Shown: positions 24,312 to 33,425 of the stretch, one piece after another
Position numbering within the stretch: position 1 is the stretch's first letter
Layout: each line of letters starts with the position of its first letter
DNA from: Actinacidiphila alni
Lineage (GTDB): Bacteria; Actinomycetota; Actinomycetes; Streptomycetales; Streptomycetaceae
Reading direction: 5' to 3'
DNA length: 64,000 nt
Assembly: GCF_900112845.1 (NCBI RefSeq)
Contig: NZ_FONG01000003.1
Location: 248,001 to 312,000 of the forward strand
The notes under the pieces: generated by a model
Seen by the model: the letters and a program-made list of their open reading frames with translations, nothing else
What the model was told of the DNA's origin: nothing
Databases searched by the model: none
Program-made: the position numbers and the translations under genes

Positions 24312-27083
24312 TCACGCACCGCTGCGCGGCTCCTCGGTGCGGGTGCGTTGGTCGAGGGCGAGCCAGATGCGGTCGCGGCTCAGGGGGAGTTCGGTGAAGC
24401 GCAGTCCTGTGGCGTCGCGGATGGCGTTGGCCAGGGCGGGGGCGACCGGGTTGAAGGGGCTCTCGCTCATCGATTTGGCGCCGAGCGGGCCGATGGCGTC
24501 CGCGGTCTCCATGAAGTGGACCTCGGTGCGCGGCACATCGGCGTAGGCGGGCAGCCGGTACTGGCGGAAGGCGACGGTGGTGACCCTGCCGGTGTCGTCC
24601 AGGCGTACGTTCTCGAAGAGCGTCGCGCCGAGCGCCTGGGCCACGCCGCCCTCGACCTGGCCGCGGCATTGCATCGGGTTCATGACCTTCCCGGCGTCGG
24701 CGGCGTGCACGCTGCGCAGGATGCGGATCTCGCCGCTGCCGGGGTCGACGGCGACGCGGAACCACTGGGCGTTGAAGGCGACCGATCGCGGGGTGCCGCC
24801 GAAGTGACCGTCGGCGGCCAGTTCCCGGCCCGCCGCGCGGGCCGCCGCGTGCAGTTCCTTGAGCGGGAGCCGCCGCCCGCCGGGCGCCGTGACGGCCTCG
24901 CCGGTCAGGACGCACGTCCCCGGGGCCACGCCCAACTGCCCGGCGGCGAAGTCCAGGATCGACGCCGCGAGCGCCTGGCAGGCGCGCAGGGACGCCTTTC
25001 CCGCCACCACGACGCCGGTGGAGGCGAACGCGCCGGTGTCGTGCCGTACGACGTCGGTGTCCGACTGGCGGATGGTGATCCGGTCCGATGTGGTGCGCAG
25101 TTCCCCGGCCGCGATCTGGCTGTGCACGGTGGTGGTCCCGTTGCCGAATTCGGCGGTGCCGACCGCGAGGTCGTATGTGCCGTCGGCGCGCAGGGTGACG
25201 CGGGCGTCGGCGATGTGGCCGCCGGGCGGTCCGGTGGCGATCATCGCCAGCGCGGCGCCCTCGCCGACGAGCCAGCCCGCGGGCGCCTCCGCGGCGGGTT
25301 CGGCGCGCGCGGTGCGGACGATGTCAAGGCACTGGTCGAGGCCGTAGCTGGCGATGTGCAGGTCCTCCTCCTCGCCGCCGGGGGTGACCATGGGCTCGTC
25401 CGGCCCGATGATGTTCTTCTGCCGCAGGACCAGCGGGTCGATGCCGATCCTGCGGGCGAGTTCGTCCAGCGCCGACTCCATGGCGAACGTCACCTGGCCG
25501 AGGCCGTAGCCGCGGAAGGCGCCCGCGGGGACGGTGTGGGTGTAGACGGCGAAGCCGTCGGCCTTCTTGTAGGGGCAGCGGTAGACCGACAGCGACTCGC
25601 CGCAGGCGTGGAACATCACCGCCGGGCCGTGATTCCCGTACGCCCCGGTGTTGGAGACGACGCGGAGCTGCATCGCGGTGAGGACGCCGTCCCGGCGGGC
25701 GCCGAGCCGGACCGTGATGAGGAACGGGTGCCGGGTGGTGGCGCCGTAGAACTGCTCGGCGCGGGTGTACTCCAGTTTCACCGGCCGTCGCAGCCGCAGT
25801 ACGGCGAAGGCGACGATGTCCTCCACCAGCATCTCCTGCTTGCCGCCGAAGCCGCCGCCGACCCGGCCCGCCACGACGCGCACCCGCTCCTCCGGCAGGC
25901 CGAACAGCGCGCACAGAGCGCGCCGGGTCAGGAACGGCGTTTGCGTACTGGAGCGCACCGTCAGCCGCTCCTCGCCGTCGTCGCCCTGTTCGAACCAGGC
26001 GACCGCGCCGTGGGTCTCCAGGCTGGCGTGCTGCACCCGCTGGGTGCGGAACGTCTCCTCGTAGACGACATCGGCCGCGGCGAATCCGGCCGCCACGTCA
26101 CCGATCTCACCGTGCACCTCGCCGACGACGTTGTTCATCGGCCGTGCGATCCTGGCCACGCCGGCGTCCTTGCGGTGCACGACGGGCGCGCCGGGCCGCA
26201 TCGCCTCCTCCGGGTCGAGCACGGCGGGCAGCACCTCGTAGACCACCTCGATCCTGCGGCACCCTTCCTCGGCGGCGGCCTCGCTGTCGGCAACGACGGC
26301 CGCGACGCGCTGTCCGACGTAGCGCACGGTGTCGTCCAGCAGCCGGGTGTCGTCCGGGTCCTCCTCCGGGTGCTCGTGCCGTGCGGTGGAGTAGAGCCGG
26401 TCGGGCGCGTCGTGATGGGTGAAGACGGCGTGGACCCCGGGTACGCGCAGGGCCGCGGTGGTGTCGATCGCGGTGATCCGCGCGTGGGCGTGCGGCGAGC
26501 GCAGCAGCTTCATGTGCAGCAGGCCCGGCACATCGATGTCGAAGGTGTAGCGGGCGGTGCCGGTGACGACCTTCGGCCCGGCCGGGGCGGGCAGATTGCG
26601 GCCCACCTCCGCGCCGGCGTCGGGCGCCTCCACGTGCTTGACGCCGCGCAGCGCGTCCTCGATCGCCCGGTAGCCGGTGCAGCGGCACAGATTGCCCTTC
26701 AACGCCCTGGGCAGGTCGGCGAGTTGGTCCTCGTCGAGGGCTGCGGAGGTCATCAGGAAGCCCGCGGTGCAGAAGCCGCACTGGAAGCCCTGGGCGTCGA
26801 GGAATTTCTGCTGGACGGGGTGGAGTTCGCCGTCCCTGGACAGCCCTTCGACGGTGGTGACGGCCCGGCCCCCGGCGCGCACGGCCGGGTAGAGGCAGCT
26901 GTGGACGGGCTCGCCGTCCACGTGCACCGTGCACGCCCCGCAGTCCCCGGCGTCGCACCCCTTCTTCACCCCGAACCAGCCGCGCTCGCGCAGATACGTG
27001 CGCAGGCACTGGCCGGGGCGCGGGCGGGTGTCGAAGCGCTGCTCGTTGACGTGGATCTCGAAGCCGGTGTCCTCGTCCGTCAC
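24312..27083 (-). CDS. Molybdenum hydroxylase, fused 2Fe-2S plus molybdopterin subunit (xanthine dehydrogenase-like)
   Basis: A 923-aa fusion of the iron-sulfur and Mo-binding parts of a xanthine oxidase-family enzyme. The N-terminal ferredoxin domain has CDAGDCGACTV with an earlier Cys, and the helical domain has CGFCTAGFLM and CRCTGYRAIEDA. The Mo part follows: GTARYTFDIDVPGLLH, VGGGFGGKQEM, GAFRGYGLGQ and the C-terminal GPLGAKSMSESP, where the moco-proximal Glu is expected. The GTG at 27083 overlaps the FAD-subunit stop (GTGA). The PucR neighbour favours purines or another N-heterocycle as substrate, but I cannot fix it from sequence. Confidence 0.9.
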   Translation of the reverse strand: MTDEDTGFEIHVNEQRFDTRPRPGQCLRTYLRERGWFGVKKGCDAGDCGACTVHVDGEPVHSCLYPAVRAGGRAVTTVEGLSRDGELHPVQQKFLDAQGFQCGFCTAGFLMTSAALDEDQLADLPRALKGNLCRCTGYRAIEDALRGVKHVEAPDAGAEVGRNLPAPAGPKVVTGTARYTFDIDVPGLLHMKLLRSPHAHARITAIDTTAALRVPGVHAVFTHHDAPDRLYSTARHEHPEEDPDDTRLLDDTVRYVGQRVAAVVADSEAAAEEGCRRIEVVYEVLPAVLDPEEAMRPGAPVVHRKDAGVARIARPMNNVVGEVHGEIGDVAAGFAAADVVYEETFRTQRVQHASLETHGAVAWFEQGDDGEERLTVRSSTQTPFLTRRALCALFGLPEERVRVVAGRVGGGFGGKQEMLVEDIVAFAVLRLRRPVKLEYTRAEQFYGATTRHPFLITVRLGARRDGVLTAMQLRVVSNTGAYGNHGPAVMFHACGESLSVYRCPYKKADGFAVYTHTVPAGAFRGYGLGQVTFAMESALDELARRIGIDPLVLRQKNIIGPDEPMVTPGGEEEDLHIASYGLDQCLDIVRTARAEPAAEAPAGWLVGEGAALAMIATGPPGGHIADARVTLRADGTYDLAVGTAEFGNGTTTVHSQIAAGELRTTSDRITIRQSDTDVVRHDTGAFASTGVVVAGKASLRACQALAASILDFAAGQLGVAPGTCVLTGEAVTAPGGRRLPLKELHAAARAAGRELAADGHFGGTPRSVAFNAQWFRVAVDPGSGEIRILRSVHAADAGKVMNPMQCRGQVEGGVAQALGATLFENVRLDDTGRVTTVAFRQYRLPAYADVPRTEVHFMETADAIGPLGAKSMSESPFNPVAPALANAIRDATGLRFTELPLSRDRIWLALDQRTRTEEPRSGA

Positions 27084-27925
27084 CGCGCACCGCCCGAGGC
27101 GAATCGCCCGCCGTCCCCGGCGAGTTCGGCCCGGATCTCCTCGGCCAGCCGGAACGCCATGTGGCGGCGCCAGGCGGGCAGCCCGTGGATGTCGTCGTAC
27201 CAGTCGCGGTCCTCGACGGCCGCCCCGATCGCCGCCCGCAGCGCCTCCGGCCCGGGCACGTCGGGGAAGCGCAGCCGGAAGGGGCGTACGGTCGCGGCCG
27301 TGATCGTGACGGCGAAGGACGCGTCCACCGGGTCGACGGCGCCGATGACCAGGGCGCCGGAGCGGCCCAGACCGTAGAGCGACGCCTGCCGGAACGCGGT
27401 GCGCGAGCCCAGGGCACGCGGGGAAAGGGTGACCGCGCGCAGCAGTTCGCCCTCGGCCAGGACCTTGGTGCCGGGACCGGTCACGAATTCCGCGACGGAC
27501 ACGGAGCGTACGGAGCCGTCCTGGGCGAGCAGGGTGCAGCGGCCGTCCAGCGCGGCGGTCAGCGAGATCATCGGCCCCGCGGGCAGGGCGTTGCACAGAT
27601 TGCCGCCGACGGTCGCCATGTTCCAGATCTTGAACGAGGCGAGGAAGGCCCGGCAGCACTGCTCGACCAGCGGCGCCGCGACGGCCTCCAGCTCCTTCCC
27701 GTACCGGGACAGCCGGGCGATGGTGCACGTGGCGGCGATCTCCAGCGATCCGTCGGGCAGCCGGCGCAGCGGCTCCCAGCCCATCCGGCTCAGGTCGCGC
27801 AGCCGCCGCAGATGCGGCTGCGGCTCGGAGAACAGATACGTGCCGCCGCCCAGCCACGCGTCGCCCGCCCGCCACGGCACCCGGTCGCGGCCGTCACACA
27901 CCTCCACCACCGTGTTGAGGTCCAT
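27080..27925 (-). CDS. Molybdenum hydroxylase FAD-binding subunit
   Basis: A 281-aa FAD subunit of a xanthine dehydrogenase-type enzyme. The flavin-binding region is plain: AGDAWLGGGTYLF near residue 22 and NMATVGGNLCNALPAGPMI near residue 100, followed by the CO dehydrogenase flavoprotein C-terminal domain. It passes electrons from the partner's 2Fe-2S clusters to NAD+ or another acceptor. It is the first gene of the two-gene operon, reading away from the PucR regulator. No strong Shine-Dalgarno is visible before its ATG. Confidence 0.9.
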   Translation of the reverse strand: MDLNTVVEVCDGRDRVPWRAGDAWLGGGTYLFSEPQPHLRRLRDLSRMGWEPLRRLPDGSLEIAATCTIARLSRYGKELEAVAAPLVEQCCRAFLASFKIWNMATVGGNLCNALPAGPMISLTAALDGRCTLLAQDGSVRSVSVAEFVTGPGTKVLAEGELLRAVTLSPRALGSRTAFRQASLYGLGRSGALVIGAVDPVDASFAVTITAATVRPFRLRFPDVPGPEALRAAIGAAVEDRDWYDDIHGLPAWRRHMAFRLAEEIRAELAGDGGRFASGGAR

Positions 27926-28119
27926 GCCGTTTCCCCACTCTCCGTCCTACGGGTCCGGCTCCGGCCGGGCCCTGACCCGGTCAGTGAAACAACCCGTCCG
28001 CGGCGCCCACTACTGGCGGGGGAGACGGAAAAACACCACGGGCGGGCCCGTGCGCTGGAGGATCACACAAGAGGGTCATCGTCGCATTGCGCTTGCATTT
28101 ACGATGCATGAACTCATCC

Positions 28120-28160
28120 TCGCCTGGTGAATGTGAGAAGTCCGCGCACTCGCCCGGTGA
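28120..28160. promoter_or_regulatory. Direct-repeat operator candidate upstream of pucR-type gene
   Basis: TCGCCTGGTGA (28120-28130) and TCGCCCGGTGA (28150-28160) are spaced 30 bases apart, about three helix turns, just before the PucR start. A small inverted repeat TGCAT-TTACG-ATGCA lies just upstream. Binding by PucR is an inference. Confidence 0.4.
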
Positions 28161-28179
28161 CCGCGCAAGGAGTCGGCCC

Positions 28180-29769
28180 ATGCACGTCCACGACCTCCTC
28201 CAGCTCGACAGGCTGGGCCTGACCCTGCTGTGGGGCGACCGGCAGCAGCTCGACCGGGAGATCAGCGGAGTGACGGCGACCGACCTGGCGGACCCGCGGC
28301 GGTTCCTCCAGCACGGCGAGATCGTGCTCAGCGGACTGGTCTGGTGGCGGCCGCAGGACGACCCGGCGAAGGCCGACCGCTTCGTCACCGCGCTGCGCAC
28401 CGCGGGCGCCGTCGCACTGCTGGCCGGCGAGGAGACCCACGGCGCCGTGCCCGACGTGCTCGTACGGGCCTGCCGCGCGGGCGGCGTCCCCGTCATCGCG
28501 GTCCCCGCGCGCACCAGTTTCCGGGCCATCACCGAGGTCGTCTACCTGCGCCAGTGGGGCGACCTCAGCCGCCGCCCCCACCAGCACTACGCCCTGCCGG
28601 AGCACGTCCGTACCGAACTCGGCCGGCTGCTGGCCGCCGACGCCGAACCGGACGTCCTGCTCGGCCGCGGCTTCGCCGACCTCGCAAACCCCGCCTGCTA
28701 TCTGCTGACCGCGAGCGGGCGCACCGTCGCGCGCACCCCGGGCGCCCCGGTCCTGCCGGCACCGCGCGCCGCCGAGCACCTGGCACGGTCCGCGGGAGCC
28801 GTCCTGCCGGTCGCGGCGGACAGCACCCCCTTCGACGCCTGGTGGCTGCACCTGCCCGACGCCACGGCGGTCCCGCCTCGCGTCCTGGACGAGATGGCCG
28901 ACGTCCTCGGCCGGCACCGGCGCGACCGCGCGCACCGGGAGAGCGCGGCCGTGGACAGGGGCAGCGAACTCGCCGCGCTTCTCGCCGCACCGGCCGGGGA
29001 CGGCCCGGCCCTGCGCGCCGCGCTGCGGGCCTGCGGACTGCCGGAGAACGGGCCGTATCAGGTGGCCGTCGTCGCCGCTCGCGCGACCGCCGACGCGGGT
29101 ACGCCCCCGGATCCGGAGCCGGGGGCGGAAGCGGGTCCGGACGGTGCCATGGCCGTGGCGGCGCTGACCGAGGCGCTGCGTCACCACGACGGCCCGCCCT
29201 TCGCCGTCGGGCGGCTCCCCGGCGACGAAGCCCTGGCCGTGGCGGTCGTGGCCTCGACGGGCCGGTCGGACGCCGCCGGTGACATCGAGGCCCAAGTGCG
29301 CGAGACATGGCCGTGGCTGACCGACCGTCAGCCGGCCTTCGTCGCGCAGTGCGGACTCGGCTCCGTGGTGTCCGCACCATGGGAGCTGGCCGGCAGCCTG
29401 GTCCAGGCGCGCTACGCCCTGACGGTCGCCCGGACCTCCGCGCCCGGCTCGTCACACGTGATGTCGGCCGCCGACCTGAGCACCGCGCGGGCGCTGCTCG
29501 GCGGCGTCCCGGCGACCGTACGCGCGGCCTACCGCGCCCGGGTCCTGGGACCGCTCGCAGACGGGCGGACGGCATCGCACCGCGTGCTTCTGGAGACGCT
29601 GGAGACCTTCCTCGCCAACAGCGGTTCCTGGGCCCGTACCGCCGAGGTCCTGCACCTGCACGTCAACACCGTGCGCTACCGCGTCCAGCGCATAGAAGCA
29701 CTCACCGGCCGCGACCTGAGCAAGCTGGAGAACAAGCTGGACCTTCGGACGGCCCTGCTCTGCGGCTGA
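28180..29769 (+). CDS. PucR-family transcriptional regulator
   Basis: A 529-aa regulator. The N-terminal purine catabolism PucR domain (about 5-125) contains GVTATDLADPRRFLQHGEIVLSGLVWW. The C-terminal PucR HTH region contains FLANSGSWARTAEVLHLHVNTVRYRVQRIEALTGRDL. AAGGAG lies 7 bases before the ATG at 28180. PucR members commonly control purine catabolism or related N-heterocycle pathways and often act as activators; its divergent position suggests it controls the adjacent molybdenum hydroxylase. Direct repeats at 28120-28160 are candidate binding sites. Confidence 0.9.
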   Translation: MHVHDLLQLDRLGLTLLWGDRQQLDREISGVTATDLADPRRFLQHGEIVLSGLVWWRPQDDPAKADRFVTALRTAGAVALLAGEETHGAVPDVLVRACRAGGVPVIAVPARTSFRAITEVVYLRQWGDLSRRPHQHYALPEHVRTELGRLLAADAEPDVLLGRGFADLANPACYLLTASGRTVARTPGAPVLPAPRAAEHLARSAGAVLPVAADSTPFDAWWLHLPDATAVPPRVLDEMADVLGRHRRDRAHRESAAVDRGSELAALLAAPAGDGPALRAALRACGLPENGPYQVAVVAARATADAGTPPDPEPGAEAGPDGAMAVAALTEALRHHDGPPFAVGRLPGDEALAVAVVASTGRSDAAGDIEAQVRETWPWLTDRQPAFVAQCGLGSVVSAPWELAGSLVQARYALTVARTSAPGSSHVMSAADLSTARALLGGVPATVRAAYRARVLGPLADGRTASHRVLLETLETFLANSGSWARTAEVLHLHVNTVRYRVQRIEALTGRDLSKLENKLDLRTALLCG

Positions 29770-29786
29770 CCTGCCCGGCACGGGGC

Positions 29787-30197
29787 TCAACTCCCGTTGC
29801 CGCCGGGGCGGTCGACGTGCACGCTGGTCGACTTCACGCGCGCCGTGACCGCCATGCCCACCGCGATCCCCAGCTCGTCGACCGCCTCACGGCTCACCAG
29901 CGACACCAGCCGGTGCGGTCCCGACTGCACCTCCACCTGCGCGATCACCTCGTCCGACCTGACCGCCGTGACGATCCCGGCGAACGCGTTCCGTACCGAC
30001 GTGGCGATCTCCTCGGGCGCCGCCGACAGGGCCGTGGCCCGCTCCGTGGCGAAGGCCGCCAGACTCACCCCGTCAATCGTCCGGTTGCCCCCGCCCTCCC
30101 GCTCCATCCGCAACTGACCACCGTCCGCCCACCGCCGGACCGTCTCCGAACTCACGCCGAGCAGCCGGGCGGCCTGACCAATGCTGTACGAGGGCAT
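29787..30197 (-). CDS. HTH-Mop (TOBE) molybdate-responsive regulator
   Basis: A 136-aa protein with an N-terminal MerR/excisionase-like helix-turn-helix (SIGQAARLLGVSSETVRRWADGGQLRMEREGGGNRTI) and a C-terminal Mop/TOBE domain (ATSVRNAFAGIVTAVRSDEVIAQVEVQSGPHRLVSLVSREAVDELGIAVGMAVTARVKSTSVHV) that binds molybdate. This architecture is widespread in actinobacteria and senses molybdenum status. Its place next to a molybdenum hydroxylase links enzyme production to metal supply, although Mop genes usually sit with modABC, which is absent here. Confidence 0.9.
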   Translation of the reverse strand: MPSYSIGQAARLLGVSSETVRRWADGGQLRMEREGGGNRTIDGVSLAAFATERATALSAAPEEIATSVRNAFAGIVTAVRSDEVIAQVEVQSGPHRLVSLVSREAVDELGIAVGMAVTARVKSTSVHVDRPGGNGS

Positions 30198-30206
30198 CCC
30201 AGGACT

Positions 30207-31646
30207 CTAACGGGACGGCGCGGACTCGACCGGATACGGCACGTAGGTGCGGCGGTCGGGGTCGACGGACAGGCGGCCGCCGGCCGGGGGGCGGGCGCGC
30301 TGGGCGCAGTCGCGGCGTTCGCAGATGCGGCAGCCGAGGCCGATGGGGGTGGCGGCGCGCGGGTCGTCCAGGGCGATGCCCTCGGCGTAGACCAGGCGGT
30401 GGGCGTGGCGCAGCTCGCAGCCGAGGGCGACGGCGAATTCGGCGCGCGGGGCCCGGTGGCCCGCGCCGCCGCGCGTGACGGTGCGGGCGACCCAGAAGTA
30501 GCGCTTGCCGTCGGGCATTTCGGCGACCTGGGTGAGGACGCGGCCGGGGGAGGAGAAGGCGGCGTAGACCGTCCACAGCGGGCAGGTGCCGCCGAAGCGG
30601 GAGAAGTGGAAGTCGGTGGCCGACTGGCGTTTGGAGACGTTCCCGGCCCGGTCGACGCGCAGGAAGGAGAAGGGCACGCCGCGGGCGCCGGAGCGCTGGA
30701 GGGTGCTGAGGCGGTGGCAGACGGTCTCGAAGCCGACGCCGAAGCGGGCCTGGAGGAGTTCGATGTCGTAGCGCAGTTCCTCGGCGGCGGCCCGGAAAAC
30801 GGCGTAAGGCATGAGGACGGCGCCGGCGAAGTAATTGGCGAGGCCGATCCGGGCCAGGGCGGCGGACCGGTCGGAGGTGAAGGCGGCGGAGTCGGCCAGC
30901 GTGTCGAGCAGCGGGCGGTGCTCCAACAGGGCGATCTGGGTGGCGAGTTGGAACGCCTGGCGGCCGTCTTCCAGCCAGGGGGAGAGGAAGAGCAGACGGC
31001 GCGCGGCGTCGAAGCGGCGGACGTCCGCCGACCGTTCCGGGGCGGCGTCCACGACGGTGACGCCGTGACGTTCGGCGAGCCGGCGGCGCAGGACGTCCGC
31101 CGTGGTGCGCGCCGAGTCCAGGCCCCAGTCGCGTACGGCGTCCTCGGCGGCGCTGTCGAGCTGTTCGACGTGATTGTGGTGGGCGTAGAAGAAGTCCCGG
31201 ACCTCGTCGTGCGGCTCGGCCGGGGGCAGGGCGCTCAGCGGTGCGCCGGGGGCGTCTGAGGAGGCCAGCGCGGCGACCTGTTCCGCGGCCTCCCGGTAGC
31301 GGCGGTGCAGCGCCACGAGGGCGCGGGCGACCTCGGGGTGGTCGCGGACGACCTCGGCGACCTCCTCGACCGAGACGGAGGTGTCGGTCGCCTCGTCGCC
31401 GAGTGCGGCGCGCAGGTCGGTGGTGAGGTGTTCCTCGGCGGCCTCGGAGAAGAACTCCGGGTCCACACCGAGGACTTCGGCGATCCGCAGCAGCACCTGG
31501 GCGGTCAGCGGGCGCTGATCGTGCTCGATCTGGTTGAGATAGCTGGTGGAGATGCCGAGCGAGCGGGCCAGCTCGACCTGGTTCATGCCGCGCTCGGCCC
31601 GCAGGCGGCGCAGCTTGGCGTGCGCGTAGATCTTCTGTCCGGCCAT
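30207..31646 (-). CDS. ScfR/RamB-type short-chain fatty acyl regulator
   Basis: A 479-aa regulator of the family containing RamB and mycobacterial PrpR. Domain order: XRE helix-turn-helix (LRRLRAERGMNQVELARSLGISTSYLNQIEHDQRPL, about 10-60), a ligand-binding middle region resembling the IrrE/ImmA fold but without a visible HExxH zinc site, and a C-terminal domain with Cys residues (GGTCPLW, GLGCRICERRDCAQRA) that could hold an iron-sulfur cluster as described for mycobacterial PrpR. It is divergent from prpDBC and very probably senses a propionyl or other short-chain acyl-CoA and controls that operon. Start ATG at 31646. Confidence 0.9.
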   Translation of the reverse strand: MAGQKIYAHAKLRRLRAERGMNQVELARSLGISTSYLNQIEHDQRPLTAQVLLRIAEVLGVDPEFFSEAAEEHLTTDLRAALGDEATDTSVSVEEVAEVVRDHPEVARALVALHRRYREAAEQVAALASSDAPGAPLSALPPAEPHDEVRDFFYAHHNHVEQLDSAAEDAVRDWGLDSARTTADVLRRRLAERHGVTVVDAAPERSADVRRFDAARRLLFLSPWLEDGRQAFQLATQIALLEHRPLLDTLADSAAFTSDRSAALARIGLANYFAGAVLMPYAVFRAAAEELRYDIELLQARFGVGFETVCHRLSTLQRSGARGVPFSFLRVDRAGNVSKRQSATDFHFSRFGGTCPLWTVYAAFSSPGRVLTQVAEMPDGKRYFWVARTVTRGGAGHRAPRAEFAVALGCELRHAHRLVYAEGIALDDPRAATPIGLGCRICERRDCAQRARPPAGGRLSVDPDRRTYVPYPVESAPSR

Positions 31647-31723
31647 CGCGCCCCGCCTCCGTCCCCGCCCTGCCCCGCCCGTGAGTCGTGGCCGTTGTCG
31701 GCCACTCCTTTGTGAAACTATCA

Positions 31724-31756
31724 TCCGCAGATTTCGCAAAGTTCGCAGATTCGCAG
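31724..31756. promoter_or_regulatory. Tandem TTCGCA repeats in prp promoter
   Basis: Four near-copies of TTCGCA(G/A) at 31724, 31733, 31742 and 31750, spaced 9, 9 and 8 bases. A possible prpD promoter (TTGTCG, 18-base spacer, TATCAT ending near 31724) lies just before them, so a bound regulator would cover the start region. The third unit lies within TTTCGCAAAG, close to the TTTGCAAA site known for mycobacterial PrpR. Confidence 0.5.
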
Positions 31757-31904
31757 GCCGCGGGCGTACGGATTCCGCAGCGTGGAGCCGTCGCGTCCGA
31801 CGCGGATCGTGGGAAAACTCGGTGCGTAGAGCCCGTACGAGGCCCGGATGAGCAACGTGCGGGAGTCGTACGAGAGCCGTACGGCGAGCACCGCGAGGAG
31901 TCCC

Positions 31905-33425
31905 GTGATCGACCACCAGGTACGTGTCCATTCCAGTGCCGACCGGCTGCCGCGCGAGGAGCAGCTCGCCTGGAAGTTGGCCGCCGTCGCCACCGGCACC
32001 CAGGAGGCCGCCGGGCTGGACCCGGAGGCTGCCGCGATGGCCGTCAACCGGGTGATCGACAACGTCTCGGTCGCGATGGCCTCGCTGCGCCGGCGTCCGG
32101 TCGCCGTCGCCCGCGCCCAGGCCGTACCGCACGCCGCGTCGCCCGGCGCTTCGGTGTTCGGCGCGGACCCCGGCCACCGGGTCTCTCCCGAATGGGCGGC
32201 CTGGGCCAACGGCACCGCGGTGCGCGAGCTGGACTTCCACGACACCTACCTCGCCGCGGACTACTCCCACCCCGGCGACAACATCCCGCCGCTGCTCGCC
32301 GCCGCCCAGCACACCGGGCGCTCCGGCGCCGACCTGCTGCGCGGCATCGTCGCCGCCTACGAGATCCACGTCGCCCTGGTGAAGGGCATCTGCCTGCACG
32401 CCCACCGCATCGACCACGTCGCGCACCTGAGCGCCGCCACCGCCTGCGGTCTCGGCGCCATGCTGCGGCTGCCGACCGAGACTGTGTACCAGGCGGTCGG
32501 CCAGGCGGTGCACACCACGACGGCGACCCGGCAGTCCCGCAAGGGCGAGATCTCCTCCTGGAAGGCGTTCGCGCCGGCCTTCGCGGGCAAGGCCGCGATC
32601 GAGGCGGTGGACCGGGCGATGCGCGGCGAGGGCGCGCCGGCGCCGATCTACGAGGGCGAGGACGGGTTCCTGGCCTGGCTGCTCGACGGGCCGCAGTCGT
32701 CGTACACCGTGACCCTGCCGGAAGCGGCCGAGGCGCGGCGCGCGATCCTGGACACGTACACCAAGGAGCACTCCGCCGAGTACCAGGCGCAGGCGGTCAT
32801 CGACCTGGCGCGCGGGCTGCGCGAGAAGGCCGGACCGCTCGCGCGGGTGCGGGACATCGTGCTGCACACCAGCCACCACACGCACCATGTCATCGGCTCC
32901 GGCGCGGGCGATCCGCAGAAGTACGACCCCGAGGCCAGCCGCGAGACCCTCGACCACTCGGTGCCGTACATCTTCGCCGTCGCACTGGAGGACGGCACCT
33001 GGCACCACGAGCGGTCGTACGCGCCCGAGCGGGCCCGGCGGCCGGAGACTGTCGCGCTGTGGCGGAAGATCTCCACGGTCGAGGACCCGGAGTGGACCAG
33101 CCGCTACCACGACCCGGACCCGCGGCGCCGGGCCTTCGGTGGCCGAGCCGTGATGACGCTCACCGACGGCACCGTGATCGAGGACGAGCTGGCCGTCGCC
33201 GACGCGCACCCGGCGGGCGCCCGCCCCTTCGACCGCGCCGGTTACACCGGCAAATTCCGCACCCTCGCCGAAGGCGTCGTCGCCACCTCCGCGCAGGACG
33301 CCTTCCTCGACGCGGCGGGCCGCCTCGCCGACCTCGACACGGCGGGACTCACCGGTCTGTTCCCGGCCGTCGACACCGCCGCCGTCGCCGCGTACGACGC
33401 CCGGCTCCCGAAGGGCTTGTTCTGA
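31905..33425 (+). CDS. prpD: 2-methylcitrate dehydratase (MmgE/PrpD family)
   Basis: A 506-aa PrpD-family enzyme that dehydrates 2-methylcitrate to 2-methyl-cis-aconitate in propionate oxidation. Family blocks: [32 protein letters not shown] in the first domain, [60 protein letters not shown], and the [25 protein letters not shown] end. I used the GTG at 31905, preceded by GAGGAG, because the ATG at 31848 adds 19 residues not typical of the family. Its stop overlaps prpB by one base. Confidence 0.93.
   Translation: MIDHQVRVHSSADRLPREEQLAWKLAAVATGTQEAAGLDPEAAAMAVNRVIDNVSVAMASLRRRPVAVARAQAVPHAASPGASVFGADPGHRVSPEWAAWANGTAVRELDFHDTYLAADYSHPGDNIPPLLAAAQHTGRSGADLLRGIVAAYEIHVALVKGICLHAHRIDHVAHLSAATACGLGAMLRLPTETVYQAVGQAVHTTTATRQSRKGEISSWKAFAPAFAGKAAIEAVDRAMRGEGAPAPIYEGEDGFLAWLLDGPQSSYTVTLPEAAEARRAILDTYTKEHSAEYQAQAVIDLARGLREKAGPLARVRDIVLHTSHHTHHVIGSGAGDPQKYDPEASRETLDHSVPYIFAVALEDGTWHHERSYAPERARRPETVALWRKISTVEDPEWTSRYHDPDPRRRAFGGRAVMTLTDGTVIEDELAVADAHPAGARPFDRAGYTGKFRTLAEGVVATSAQDAFLDAAGRLADLDTAGLTGLFPAVDTAAVAAYDARLPKGLF

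Noticed and set aside
24261..27377. Plus-strand frame of over 1000 codons
   Set aside because: Antisense shadow of the molybdenum hydroxylase; codon bias and motifs lie on the minus strand.
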